Shown: positions 26,118 through 33,750, counted from the stretch's first letter. The stretch is 64,000 bases of DNA from Salinicola endophyticus (GCF_003206575.1 NZ_PZJO01000006.1:132514-196513); one strand, 5' to 3'. The notes: generated by a model from the sequence alone, not told the origin. Numbers and translations: made by a program.

Positions 26118-26912
26118 TCACGCCACCTTCTCGAGCGGTAGCTCGACCCCCAGGCGTGCCAGCATGCGTTGAAAATCCGCCAGGCTGTAGCGTTCATCCT
26201 CGGTTACCAGGGCGCGGATGCGGCCGCTGCCCGGCGTGCCTTCGCCCAGCCCGGCGACGATCGTCTCGGCGGGGTCGAGGAAGCGGCAGCCGGGACTGGC
26301 GGTCTCGAAGAACCCCTTGAGCCAGGGCAGGTGCGTGCTCGATAGTGTCAGCACCTCGAGCCCCGGCACCCGGTGATGCAGGGCTGTGACGAACTCGTTC
26401 ACCTGCGCCTGCGTCCCCTCGGGGTCGAACAGAAAGGCGCCACTCTCCACCAGTTCCACCATCGCTGAGGCATCGATCAGGCTCACGGCCTCCGGCGCCG
26501 ACGTCTGCCTGGCCACGAAGCTGCGCAGCTCGTCACTCTCGATCAGCGAGCGCACACCCATGATGCCGACCTTGTCATGCGGGGCGAGCGCCAATGCCTC
26601 GGCCAGGGGCGGAAAAACGCCGAAGAGCGGCAGCGGTGTGAGCGGTCGCACTCGCTCCAATACCGTGATTGAGGGTGCATTCGACGCCATCACGATGGCC
26701 GAAGGGGAGAAGCCTTCCAGAAAGCGCAGGGTGCGTGCCATCACCTCGGCGAGTTCGTCTGGCTCTTTACTGCCGTAGGGAAAGCTGGCGCGGTCGGCGA
26801 AGTAGATCACGTCCTGCTGGGGCAGGCGGCGCTGAATCTCCGCGACGATGGCATAGCTGCCGATACCGGCATCGAAGACGGCGATAGGGCGATTCAAGGC
26901 GCTCTCTGGCAT
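26118..26912 (-). CDS. Glutamate racemase-like protein lacking catalytic cysteines
   Basis: 264 aa with the MurI fold: IAVFDAGIGSYAI (usually FDSGVGG), YFADRASFPYGSK, GVFPPLAEA and THLPWL. The two catalytic cysteines are both Ser: MASNAPS (S77, usually ACNTA) and LSSTH (S192, usually LGCTH). A cysteine-based racemase reaction is therefore unlikely, so it should not be called murI on similarity alone. It may be an Asp/Glu-racemase-superfamily enzyme with other chemistry or a binding protein. Convergent with the isochorismatase-like gene. Confidence 0.75.
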   Translation of the reverse strand: MPESALNRPIAVFDAGIGSYAIVAEIQRRLPQQDVIYFADRASFPYGSKEPDELAEVMARTLRFLEGFSPSAIVMASNAPSITVLERVRPLTPLPLFGVFPPLAEALALAPHDKVGIMGVRSLIESDELRSFVARQTSAPEAVSLIDASAMVELVESGAFLFDPEGTQAQVNEFVTALHHRVPGLEVLTLSSTHLPWLKGFFETASPGCRFLDPAETIVAGLGEGTPGSGRIRALVTEDERYSLADFQRMLARLGVELPLEKVA

Positions 26913-26936
26913 GGAACGGTTCCCATAACGATGAAT

Positions 26937-27572
26937 TCAGCGGTGCGACACGGCCAGGGCTCCCCCGGCGGCGACGAACAGGCTACCGGTGGTGCGATTG
27001 AACAGCCGCACGCGACGCGGTGTGGCGAACCAGCGGCTCACGCTGGAGCCGACCGAGGCGTAGGTGGTCATGGTGGCTAGATCGACGACGAGCCAGGTCA
27101 ACGCCAGGATCGCGAACTGCGACCACTGTGGCTGGCCAAGGTCGATGAAGTTGGGAAAGAGCGCGCCGAAGAACAATAGATCCTTGGGATTGCTGATGCC
27201 CACGGTAAAACCCTTGGTGAACAGACGCCCTGGGCTCTGCCCAAGCGTGGGTGACGCGCTGTCTCCGGCCGGTACCGTGGGCGCTGCCGCCGGGGCCCGC
27301 CACGCCTGCACGCCGAGATAGATCAGGTAGGCCGCACCGACGACCTTGAGCACCAGGAAAGCCGTTTCCGAGGTGGCCAGAACGGCCCCGAGGCCCAGCG
27401 ACGAGAGCGCCATCAAGGCGAGCGATGCCAGCGCGCCACCCACCACGGTGGCCAGGGCACGGCGGCGCCCGTGACGTAGCCCGTGATGCATGCAGAGCAG
27501 GGCGACCGGCCCGGGGAACAGAATCAGCGCGGTGATGACGCCGAGATAGGTGATCCAGAGGGCGAGATCCAT
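26937..27572 (-). CDS. LysE family translocator
   Basis: 211 aa, six membrane segments. LILFPGPVALLCMHHGLRHG is the family N-terminus, followed by GAAYLIYLGVQAWR and GISNPKDLLFFGALFPNF. Predicted amino-acid exporter; substrate unknown. The start is taken at the ATG at 27572 (MDLALWITYLG). It lies 24 nt beyond the start of the MurI-like gene on the same strand and may share its transcript. Confidence 0.87.
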   Translation of the reverse strand: MDLALWITYLGVITALILFPGPVALLCMHHGLRHGRRRALATVVGGALASLALMALSSLGLGAVLATSETAFLVLKVVGAAYLIYLGVQAWRAPAAAPTVPAGDSASPTLGQSPGRLFTKGFTVGISNPKDLLFFGALFPNFIDLGQPQWSQFAILALTWLVVDLATMTTYASVGSSVSRWFATPRRVRLFNRTTGSLFVAAGGALAVSHR

Positions 27573-27645
27573 CGTGTGATTCCTTGTCTTGAAAACGTGC
27601 GCCAAGCGCTACCTGGGTGATCGTCTCGATAAGTGCGGGCTGGCG

Positions 27646-28179
27646 CTAAGACGCGACAGCGCCGTTCAGGCGGCGCTTCATGATGTAGTCGTTATCCACC
27701 ACATCGCCCATGCGAAATTCGTGAACGCCATCGATCACGAAACCGAGTTTCTTATAGAACGCGATCGCGGTGAGATTGTGCTCCCACACCCCCAGCCACA
27801 GGAGGGTGGCGTCACGCCGCTCGGCGATCTCCTGCGCCTTGTCGTAAAGGATTCGGCCGTAGCCTTGCCCCTGTAGTGACGCGAGCAGGTAGATTCGCTC
27901 TATCTCCAGCGCATCCTCATCATGATGCTCGGTTTGCGCCTCACCCCAGTTTACCTTGAGGTAGCCGCCGCATACGCCGTCGACTTCCAGCAGCCAGAAT
28001 TCGGACTGGCCGTTCGCGATTTCGGTCGCCAGATTCGAAGACGCGAAGGCGGATTCGAGGTACTGCGCGATGACCTGGGCCGGGTAGTGAGGCGCAAACG
28101 TCTCGGTGTAGGTGGCTCTACCAATGGCAGCCAACACATCGATGTCTTGTTCTGTCGCCTGTCTGACGGTCGGGGGCAT
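27646..28179 (-). CDS. GNAT family N-acetyltransferase
   Basis: 177 aa. The acetyl-CoA loop is ASLQGQGYGRILYDKAQEIA, preceded by IERIYLL (beta-4) and followed by LWLGVWEHNLTAIAFYKKLGF, all typical GNAT. Resembles the spermidine/diamine or RimI-like group; the substrate is unknown. The start is taken at the ATG at 28179 (MPPTVRQATEQDIDVL); the open frame to 28248 is leader. It marks the left edge of the gene-poor accessory stretch. Confidence 0.85.
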   Translation of the reverse strand: MPPTVRQATEQDIDVLAAIGRATYTETFAPHYPAQVIAQYLESAFASSNLATEIANGQSEFWLLEVDGVCGGYLKVNWGEAQTEHHDEDALEIERIYLLASLQGQGYGRILYDKAQEIAERRDATLLWLGVWEHNLTAIAFYKKLGFVIDGVHEFRMGDVVDNDYIMKRRLNGAVAS

Positions 28180-29096
28180 AGGTCCTCGCGTTATAATGCA
28201 CATGGGGCGATGGGGATAGAGACGACAGCACGCGAACGGACCCAACATCAGTACTCCTGGGGCCGCTAATGCCTCACCAGATAGGTGGCCTGCACCACCA
28301 AGGCCAGCGTCAGCAGATGGCGACGTCCACCGGGTCTCTTCCTCTTGGCATCGATTGAGGCGGGCCGCGTAGCAGGCCTTCGAATCGAGCTTACCGCAGT
28401 GCCAGATGGCCTGTCGCGTTTGGCTAGACTCTCTTCGTCACTAAGCGGCTGAAAAATAAGGTATGCGCCGAAACTGGCTAGGCTCGAGCCATGACTATGC
28501 GTCAATTTACTCAGTTGAGGATTGATGTATGTCTATAGATCTATAGGCAGTCAGAGTGACATGTAGTTGGAATGCTCTGCGTCAGCGTAATATTTGACCA
28601 AACGCTAAGGGGTTGAAAATTTATAATTTAGGCAACATCTTGGTCGTTGTTGCCATATGGAAACCAATGGGTACGTCATTACGCTGGAAACTCCCCGTCC
28701 CGCCTGTGCGCTACATGGTCCAGTTTTGAGGCAGAGTTGCAGAGGGCGCCAAGCCGCTCCAGCGTTGGGGCGCCGGAGCGTGACATCTGTAAAAACAACG
28801 CGGAATGATGCGTATTGAAACGAATTCGACGAAAGGCGGGAAGCGCCGCATAGAGAAATGCAGCGGAATGTGGCAAATTGATGCATATGGTATTTTGGTG
28901 GAGCTTGAGAGATCTACCGGGTTCCTCATCAAAGAGCATGCTGGAAAGGCTATCAGCTCATTTTTCAGTGTTTTTTGTCAGAGTTTGCCTTGAAATAAAA
29001 TAGTTAAGGTGGCGGCGTGAGAGTGTTAAGCGCGCACGCTCGTTCAAGTGAGAAACTCTGCCTGTTAACTAATGCCCGTTAAGTGTAAGGAAAGAT
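28180..29096. other. Gene-poor, AT-richer stretch
   Basis: 917 bases without a gene I can support. From about 28440 the base composition is clearly more AT-rich than the core genome around it. Small open frames exist on both strands; the most protein-like is 28805-28993 (+, 62 aa, basic), without a proper ribosome binding site. There is a hairpin GGCAACA / TGTTGCC at about 28632-28655. It probably represents decayed or foreign DNA to the left of the cassette-like unit. Confidence 0.5.
29078..29084 (+). other. Candidate left cassette junction (GTTAAGT)
   Basis: GTTAAGT fits the integron core-site consensus GTTRRRY and lies 13 nt before the GIY-YIG start codon, in the context TGCCCGTTAAGTG. 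A full attC could not be traced to its left: no RYYYAAC box occurs at a suitable distance. The match alone is weak and rests on the attC-like site at the other end. Confidence 0.35.
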
Positions 29097-29672
29097 ATGG
29101 CCCAGAATCCGTTTTATGTTTACGCCTTGAAAGACCCCAGAGAGCGACCTGCCAAAGCCTTTTATATTGGCAAAGGTACTGGAAATCGCGCCTGGGAGCA
29201 CCAGACAGTTGAAGACGACAGCGAGAAAGGCCTAGTCATTAAGGCAATACATGAGTCTGGCCATTCAGTGCTGCATACCGTCATTACTGACAACCTCAAT
29301 GAGGAACAGGCGCTCAAAATTGAAGCAGAACTGATTGCCGCATTTGGCATACGTTCGCGGGGTGGGCTGCTTACAAATAAGATACAGCCGAATCCTGAGA
29401 CGATCACAAAGAAGGTAAGAGCCAATATCCCAGAGGGTTGTTATGAAAAAGCTCAAATGGGACTCGGTATACTAAAAAGCGCAATTATGGAGCTGGCCAA
29501 GGCTAATCCAGAGGGTATTAAGAATTCTGATGCTGCCAAATACCTCGGGCTGCAGTCAGATTACGGCGGTGGTTCTAAAGACTATCTGACTTACAGTCTT
29601 CTTGGTTTATTGATGAAAGAAGGCCGTATCGAGCGGACTGAGAAAAGAAGGCATGTGGCCAAGTCTGAGTAA
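29097..29672 (+). CDS. GIY-YIG nuclease domain protein with C-terminal winged helix
   Basis: 191 aa. Residues 5-98 form a LEM-3/COG3680-like GIY-YIG domain: FYVYAL (residues 6-11), FYIGKGTGNRAWEH (YIG at 23-25, R31, H35), EAELIAAFG (E78) and LLTNK (N94), so all catalytic positions are filled. Residues about 118-185 look like a winged helix (LKSAIMELAKANPEGIKNSD ... YSLLGLLMKEGRIER). An AAGGA ribosome binding site precedes the ATG. Composition is AT-richer than its neighbours, a sign of transfer. The stop codon is 3 nt before an attC-like site. Could be a DNA endonuclease with a defence, repair or selfish role; this is inference. Confidence 0.75.
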   Translation: MAQNPFYVYALKDPRERPAKAFYIGKGTGNRAWEHQTVEDDSEKGLVIKAIHESGHSVLHTVITDNLNEEQALKIEAELIAAFGIRSRGGLLTNKIQPNPETITKKVRANIPEGCYEKAQMGLGILKSAIMELAKANPEGIKNSDAAKYLGLQSDYGGGSKDYLTYSLLGLLMKEGRIERTEKRRHVAKSE

Positions 29673-29675
29673 AAT

Positions 29676-29752
29676 ATTTAACAAGGCGCATCAGTGCGCG
29701 GCTGCGGCCGCCGGACGCCGGTAAACTCGCGCCGCTGTGCTTGGCGTTATAT
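29676..29752 (+). repeat. attC-like integron recombination site
   Basis: 77 bp, within the usual attC size range. It begins with an R''-type box ATTTAAC (29676-29682, fits RYYYAAC), followed by AAGGCG, and ends with CTTGGC + GTTATAT (29746-29752, one mismatch to GTTRRRY). The two ends pair (ATTTAAC with GTTATAT, one mismatch) and the interior is GC-rich and imperfectly self-complementary (CAGTGCGCGGC / GCGCCGCTG). It sits directly after the GIY-YIG stop codon, where a cassette attC should be. Confidence 0.6.
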
Positions 29753-29804
29753 CAGTTTTGACTCGACATCCATTTATGCTCCTAATGCCCCTCGGAGCGG
29801 GATA

Positions 29805-29984
29805 ATGGGCGCGCTCTTCTTGCTGATGGAACTGGTCGCCGTGGCGGCCTATGCCATCTTGGGTAGCCGCATCGGCCGCTATCTGCGCGGTGGGCGCACC
29901 TTGCAGTGGTTCAACCGGGTCAGCGGCGCTTTGATGCTGGCGTTCAGCGTGGGCATCGTGGCGATGAAGCGGCCGGTGGCATAA
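29805..29984 (+). pseudogene. LysE family exporter, C-terminal remnant
   Basis: About 59 codons: LLMELVAVAAYAILGSRIGR, then LQWFNRVSGALMLAFSVGIV. This matches the last two or three membrane segments of a LysE/RhtB exporter (compare WFATPRRVRLFNRTTGSLFV in the intact gene at 26937-27572). The N-terminal two thirds, including the family signature, are missing, and the remnant begins right after the attC-like site, so the cassette-like DNA marks the break point. High-GC like the core genome. Confidence 0.7.
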
Positions 29985-29990
29985 CGGGTT

Positions 29991-30518
29991 GTGGATGGCG
30001 TTGGCCTGGCAAAGGGCATGGCAGCAAGGCAATACGATGAGACTTTGGAGATGACACCACGTCAGCAGGCGTTCGTGGCGGCTTTTCTGGCCACGCTGGA
30101 GGAACCGGAGCGGTACCGGGCATCTGCGATTCAGCCCGATATGTTCTGTGACAATCGGGCCGACGCGGATGAGTGCGCGCGTCTGGTCGATCAAGGGATC
30201 AAGCGTGCGAGCTGTAGTCTGTTGGCGGCCTACGAGATCGAGGGTATTGATAGACCAGCGCCCGGCGCCTTCACGCTGGTGGTCGATTGGGCCCAGAACC
30301 CGGTATGCGTGATCGTGACGACCCAGGTGGAGATCGCGCCTTTCGATCAGGTCTCCGCCGAGTTTGCTTATCTTGAGGGAGAGGGTGACCGCTCGCTCGC
30401 GCAGTGGCGGGAGACCCACCGCCGCTATTTCGAGCGCGCGGCCAGCCAGCTCGGTATCTCCTTCAGCCCGCAGGATCTGCTGTTGTTGGAGCAGTTCGAG
30501 AAAGTCTATCCCCTTTGA
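29991..30518 (+). CDS. ASCH domain protein
   Basis: Up to 175 aa. The ASCH fold is suggested by GIKRASCSLLAAYEIEGIDRP, FTLVVDWAQNPVCVIVTTQV, VSAEFAYLEGEGDRSLAQWR and HRRYFERA. ASCH domains bind RNA or nucleotides, and some have ribonuclease or amidohydrolase activity. The start is uncertain: ATGs at 29991, 30018 and 30051 are in frame and none has a clear ribosome binding site; MTPRQQAFVAAF at 30051 gives the most family-like N-terminus. Lies 6 nt after the lysE remnant. Confidence 0.78.
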   Translation: MDGVGLAKGMAARQYDETLEMTPRQQAFVAAFLATLEEPERYRASAIQPDMFCDNRADADECARLVDQGIKRASCSLLAAYEIEGIDRPAPGAFTLVVDWAQNPVCVIVTTQVEIAPFDQVSAEFAYLEGEGDRSLAQWRETHRRYFERAASQLGISFSPQDLLLLEQFEKVYPL

Positions 30519-30623
30519 TCTCCCTGCCGCCGGGCTGTGTGAAATCCTCTCCGGCGCTTCCGCTGTGGGTTGCTACGCTCAATAGGCAATCGAGTGGTTT
30601 CACCGACGCAAGGGAGCGTGTTC

Positions 30624-32405
30624 ATGGCTAGCGCGACTCGACGCCGCTGGGTCGGCGTTTTTACCGTGGCGCTCGCGCTGCTGTTTCTGGCCATCGTGGT
30701 CGGGCCCTGGGCGTTGACGAAGTGGGCGGAGAGTCACTTTTCCCGTTCGCTGGGTGAGCCGGTCACGCTGGAGCGCCTCTCTTTCAATCCTTTCACCGCC
30801 ACGGCGTCGTTCTCGTCACTGCGTATCGGCAGCGACAAGACGCCGATGCTCTCGGCCGCGTCGGGCCGGGTGGCGTTCGCCTGGGATAGCCTGTGGCAGC
30901 CGGGTATTCATATCGATTCCGTCACCCTGGGCTCGCCGCATCTGCATCTGGTCTCGCCCCTTTCCGGGCCGCTCAACGTGACGACGCTGGGAGCGACGTC
31001 TGGATCGGCCGGTGCCGGGCAGCCGATGCCGCTGACCATCGATCGGATCAGCGCCGAGCATGGGCGGATCACCTGGGTCGATCAGGCGGCCACGGGGCAG
31101 CCCAAGATTCAGGCGGACGAGGTCGATCTCACGCTCCATGGATTTCAGCGGCCGGGTGGCGGCCCGATGCAGGGGCAGGCCACGGCGTCCCTGGGCGGTG
31201 GCCAGCTCGATCTCGAGGGGAGTTTCGGCCTGCTGCCGCTGAGCGGCGATCTCACGCTGAAGGCGCAGCAGGTCAACGCCGCCGCGCTCGACCCCTGGTT
31301 GACCCGGGCGTTGCCGGCGCGGGTGGTGGGCGGTCAGTTCTCGCTCGATGGCAGGCTGCGCTTCGGGCAGGCGGTGGCTACCGCCGTGGCCTATCAGGGC
31401 GGGGTGACGCTGAATGGCTTCGAGACCCAGGGGTCGCAGGGCCAGCCGCTGTTCTCGGTGCAACAGGGCGTGGCCAAGCAGGTCGATTTCGCCAGCGACG
31501 ACCACCTCGTCGTCGGCTCGCTGGCACTCACGGCGCCCAAGTTGAATGCGCTGGTGGATGATCAGGGGCGCTTCAATCTGACGGCGCAGTTCGGCGGCCA
31601 GCAGGCACAGGCGGGGCAGGCCCAGACTCAGAGCAACCAGGAGCAGACTCGGACTAGCCAGAACCCAAGCGATGGGGGCCAGAGCCAGAGCAGCCGGAAA
31701 CAGGGCGGCCAGGACCCAAGCAACGGGCATCAGAACCCAAATAGCCAAGCTGATCGTCAATCCGGCGGTATGGCGCTGGCGCTGAACCAGATGCATATCG
31801 AGCAGGGCGAGATGACGTTCGAGGATCGCCGCATGTCGCCGGTGGTGTCGCTGGATATCGGCCAGTTGCAGGGCCAACTGACGGGCTTCGATACCCGCAC
31901 CGCCAAGCCCGCCCAGTACCATGTCAACGGCAGCGTGAGCGATGGTACCCCGGTGATGATCGAAGGGGACGTGAGCTTTGGCGACACCCTCGGCGCGCGT
32001 ATGCATTTGACCACCGAGCGGCTGGCGCTGTCCCAGTTCGCTCCCTATATCCGGCGCTTCGCGGGCTATCGTATCGAGCATGGCAGCGCCGATCTCGATC
32101 TCCACTATCGCTTGGAGGATGGCGCGCTGACAGCGCGCAACCACATTATCCTCAAGCAGCTCGACCTCGGTCGTGAGATCGACCCGGACGCCAGCTCGCT
32201 GCCGCTGAAGAATCTGGTGGCGCTGCTGCAGGCAGAGAACGGGGTGATCAATCTGAACATCCCGATCGATACCACCGTCAACGGCAGTCAGGTGGATATG
32301 AGCGTGGTGATCTGGCAGGCGATCTCTGAGTCGCTGGGGAATATCGTCACCTCGCCGATCGATTCGCTGCAGGCGCTGATCGGCTCCCCCGAGAAGGGCT
32401 CATGA
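30624..32405 (+). CDS. DUF748 (AsmA-like) envelope protein
   Basis: 593 aa. One N-terminal membrane anchor (residues 10-30), then repeated beta-strand segments typical of AsmA/DUF748 proteins (LGEPVTLERLSFNPFTATAS; DIGQLQGQLTGFDT). DUF748 proteins face the periplasm and are thought to act in envelope or lipid homeostasis. Residues about 325-382 are a low-complexity Gln/Ser/Asn-rich insert that splits the beta domain. AGGGAG precedes the ATG at 30624. The stop overlaps the GFA-gene start by 4 nt. Confidence 0.82.
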   Translation: MASATRRRWVGVFTVALALLFLAIVVGPWALTKWAESHFSRSLGEPVTLERLSFNPFTATASFSSLRIGSDKTPMLSAASGRVAFAWDSLWQPGIHIDSVTLGSPHLHLVSPLSGPLNVTTLGATSGSAGAGQPMPLTIDRISAEHGRITWVDQAATGQPKIQADEVDLTLHGFQRPGGGPMQGQATASLGGGQLDLEGSFGLLPLSGDLTLKAQQVNAAALDPWLTRALPARVVGGQFSLDGRLRFGQAVATAVAYQGGVTLNGFETQGSQGQPLFSVQQGVAKQVDFASDDHLVVGSLALTAPKLNALVDDQGRFNLTAQFGGQQAQAGQAQTQSNQEQTRTSQNPSDGGQSQSSRKQGGQDPSNGHQNPNSQADRQSGGMALALNQMHIEQGEMTFEDRRMSPVVSLDIGQLQGQLTGFDTRTAKPAQYHVNGSVSDGTPVMIEGDVSFGDTLGARMHLTTERLALSQFAPYIRRFAGYRIEHGSADLDLHYRLEDGALTARNHIILKQLDLGREIDPDASSLPLKNLVALLQAENGVINLNIPIDTTVNGSQVDMSVVIWQAISESLGNIVTSPIDSLQALIGSPEKGS

Positions 32406-32689
32406 CCACGCCAGGGCAACTGACGCTGCGCTGCGACTGCGGCAATCTCGAGATCACTGCGCCGATACCGGTGCAGGTGACCGTCTGCAACTGTGGGATC
32501 TGCCGTCGCTACGCTGCGCTCTGGGCCTACTACTCCCCCGGCGAGGTCACCCTCCAGGTCGGCGAGGCGGGGGTGGCACTGTGGCAGCGCGGTGACCGCG
32601 AGATCGAGTTCGTGCGCTGCGCCCGTTGCGGTATCGCGCTCAATGCGCGGCTGGCGGAGCCGGCGCTGGCGGGCGTTCCGGTGCGCTAG
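32402..32689 (+). CDS. GFA/CENP-V family zinc protein, short form
   Basis: 95 aa. Zinc-binding cysteines are in LRCDCGNLEI, CNCGICRR and RCARCG, the GFA (S-(hydroxymethyl)glutathione synthase-like) pattern. Most members are 115-140 aa; here the C-terminal strands after the last cysteine pair are missing or reduced. Role unknown, possibly glutathione-adduct binding. Translationally coupled to the DUF748 gene (ATGA overlap). Confidence 0.75.
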   Translation: MTTPGQLTLRCDCGNLEITAPIPVQVTVCNCGICRRYAALWAYYSPGEVTLQVGEAGVALWQRGDREIEFVRCARCGIALNARLAEPALAGVPVR

Positions 32690-32721
32690 GCGGACAACGC
32701 CTCGCGCTGAGCGGGCGCAAT

Positions 32722-32750
32722 GAAAAGCCCGGCGCGATGGCCGGGCTCGA
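32722..32750 (-). terminator. rpmE2 terminator
   Basis: 8-bp stem AGCCCGGC / GCCGGGCT (32726-32733, 32740-32747). On the minus strand it is followed by TTTTC, as expected for an intrinsic terminator, just beyond the rpmE2 stop. Confidence 0.7.
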
Positions 32751-32752
32751 CA

Positions 32753-33016
32753 TCACTTGCGACGGGCGGCGGCGATGCTGCCGAAGCGGCGCTGGAACTG
32801 GGCGGCGCGGCCTTCGCTGCCGACTTCGCGCTGCTTGCCGGTGTAGAAGGGGTGCGAGGCGGAGGAGATATCCAGACGGACCACCGGGTAGGTGTTGCCG
32901 TCTTCCCACTCCATGGTTTCGTCCGAGCTCATGGTCGAGCCGATCTTGAAGTACTTGTCGACGCTGGTGTCGTGGAAGATCACCGTGCGGTATTCGGGAT
33001 GGATACCGTCTTTCAT
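32753..33016 (-). CDS. rpmE2: 50S ribosomal protein L31, type B (zinc-independent)
   Basis: 87 aa. N-terminal [18 protein letters not shown] and [12 protein letters not shown] are those of type B L31. The four zinc cysteines of type A L31 are absent. By family knowledge, the B form replaces the zinc-binding A form on ribosomes when zinc is scarce, freeing zinc. A Zur-box-like palindrome lies about 60 bp upstream, which fits that regulation. Monocistronic with its own terminator. Confidence 0.95.
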   Translation of the reverse strand: MKDGIHPEYRTVIFHDTSVDKYFKIGSTMSSDETMEWEDGNTYPVVRLDISSASHPFYTGKQREVGSEGRAAQFQRRFGSIAAARRK

Positions 33017-33074
33017 GCTCTCTCTCCTGTAGCGATGATGGCTGGGTCAATGAGATCTGGGTCACTGACCCAAT

Positions 33075-33093
33075 AGTGTTATGTTATCACATA
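33075..33093. promoter_or_regulatory. Zur-box-like operator of rpmE2
   Basis: Contains TGTTATGTTATCACA (33077-33091), which agrees with 13 of 15 positions of the E. coli znu Zur site TGTTATAATATCACA. It is placed at promoter distance (about 60 bp) from the rpmE2 start, where zinc-dependent repression of C-minus L31 genes is known in other bacteria. Confidence 0.65.
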
Positions 33094-33312
33094 GCTGTAT
33101 AGGTGAGTCCAGCAGGTGAGTCTGCAGGGATGGGATTGCCATCAGCGGCGCCCGCTTCCTTTGGCCATGGAATCGCCAGGACGAGACTGCCCCATGACGC
33201 CTCAGCGACCTGTCGCTATCTGGGCGAGTCACCCGCCTACGTTCGTCAGCGCCGATCCGGTATCATCGTCGCGCTTTCTTGCGTTCTTCTCTTTCTCTGA
33301 CAGGCAGCGGAT

Positions 33313-33612
33313 ATGCATAACGTCTACGTTCCCGTGGTGGGGATCCTCCTCGTCTTTGGTGCCATCTTCGGTTATCAGGCCTTTAACGATAGCCAGGTCG
33401 ATGACAATGTGGCGCAGCTGATCGCCACCCAACGCGGGGTGGAGAAGGTCGAGGTGAAGGATCTCGACTCGGTGCAGAAGGGCTACGGCCTGTGCGGCCA
33501 GTACCGGGTGGCGGGGGAGACGGCCTATGCCCCGTTCTACTACAGCCAGGTGGATGATCGGGTCACGCTCGACACCCAGGCCAAGTCTTACCAGAAGTAC
33601 TGCAGCCGCTGA
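33313..33612 (+). CDS. Small membrane-anchored protein of unknown function
   Basis: 99 aa. Not recognised. Residues 5-23 (YVPVVGILLVFGAIFGYQA) form one membrane segment or uncleaved signal anchor; the rest is soluble and probably periplasmic. Two cysteines (in GLCGQYR and KYCSR) could form a disulphide. The sequence after the anchor (QLIATQRGVEKVEVKDLDSV) is well behaved with normal codon use, so I take it as real. Followed by a 14-bp tandem repeat. Confidence 0.65.
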   Translation: MHNVYVPVVGILLVFGAIFGYQAFNDSQVDDNVAQLIATQRGVEKVEVKDLDSVQKGYGLCGQYRVAGETAYAPFYYSQVDDRVTLDTQAKSYQKYCSR

Positions 33613-33666
33613 GCGCGGAGCGGAGAATGTGGCGATAGCTGATGACCCAATGGCTCTGTCGCATTG

Positions 33667-33750
33667 CCGGTCGAGAAGCGTGGATCGACAGACCTGGAGC
33701 GAGAGATCTGGATCGAGAGACGTAAATCGAGAAGCGGATATCGAGAGGTG
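33667..33750. repeat. 14-bp degenerate tandem repeat, 6 units
   Basis: Six units with an exact 14-bp period from 33667: CCGGTCGAGAAGCG, TGGATCGACAGACC, TGGAGCGAGAGATC, TGGATCGAGAGACG, TAAATCGAGAAGCG, GATATCGAGAGGTG. It fills the gap between two small genes and ends 24 bp before the STN lipoprotein start. Confidence 0.8.

Noticed and set aside
28605-28939. Overlapping small minus-strand ORFs in the gene-poor stretch
   Set aside because: Irregular Cys/Arg/Ser-rich composition, no ribosome binding site, no family resemblance; not supported as genes or as a transposase remnant.
28805-28993. 62-codon plus-strand ORF in the gene-poor stretch
   Set aside because: Composition is plausible, but there is no clear ribosome binding site and no homology I can recognise; left as part of the non-coding entry.
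28940-29084. A complete attC site on the left side of the GIY-YIG unit
   Set aside because: Only the GTTAAGT core is found; no matching RYYYAAC box at 57-141 bp upstream, so a full left attC is not claimed.
33667-33750. CRISPR-like array
   Set aside because: Units are directly adjacent 14-mers without spacers and no cas genes occur in the window.
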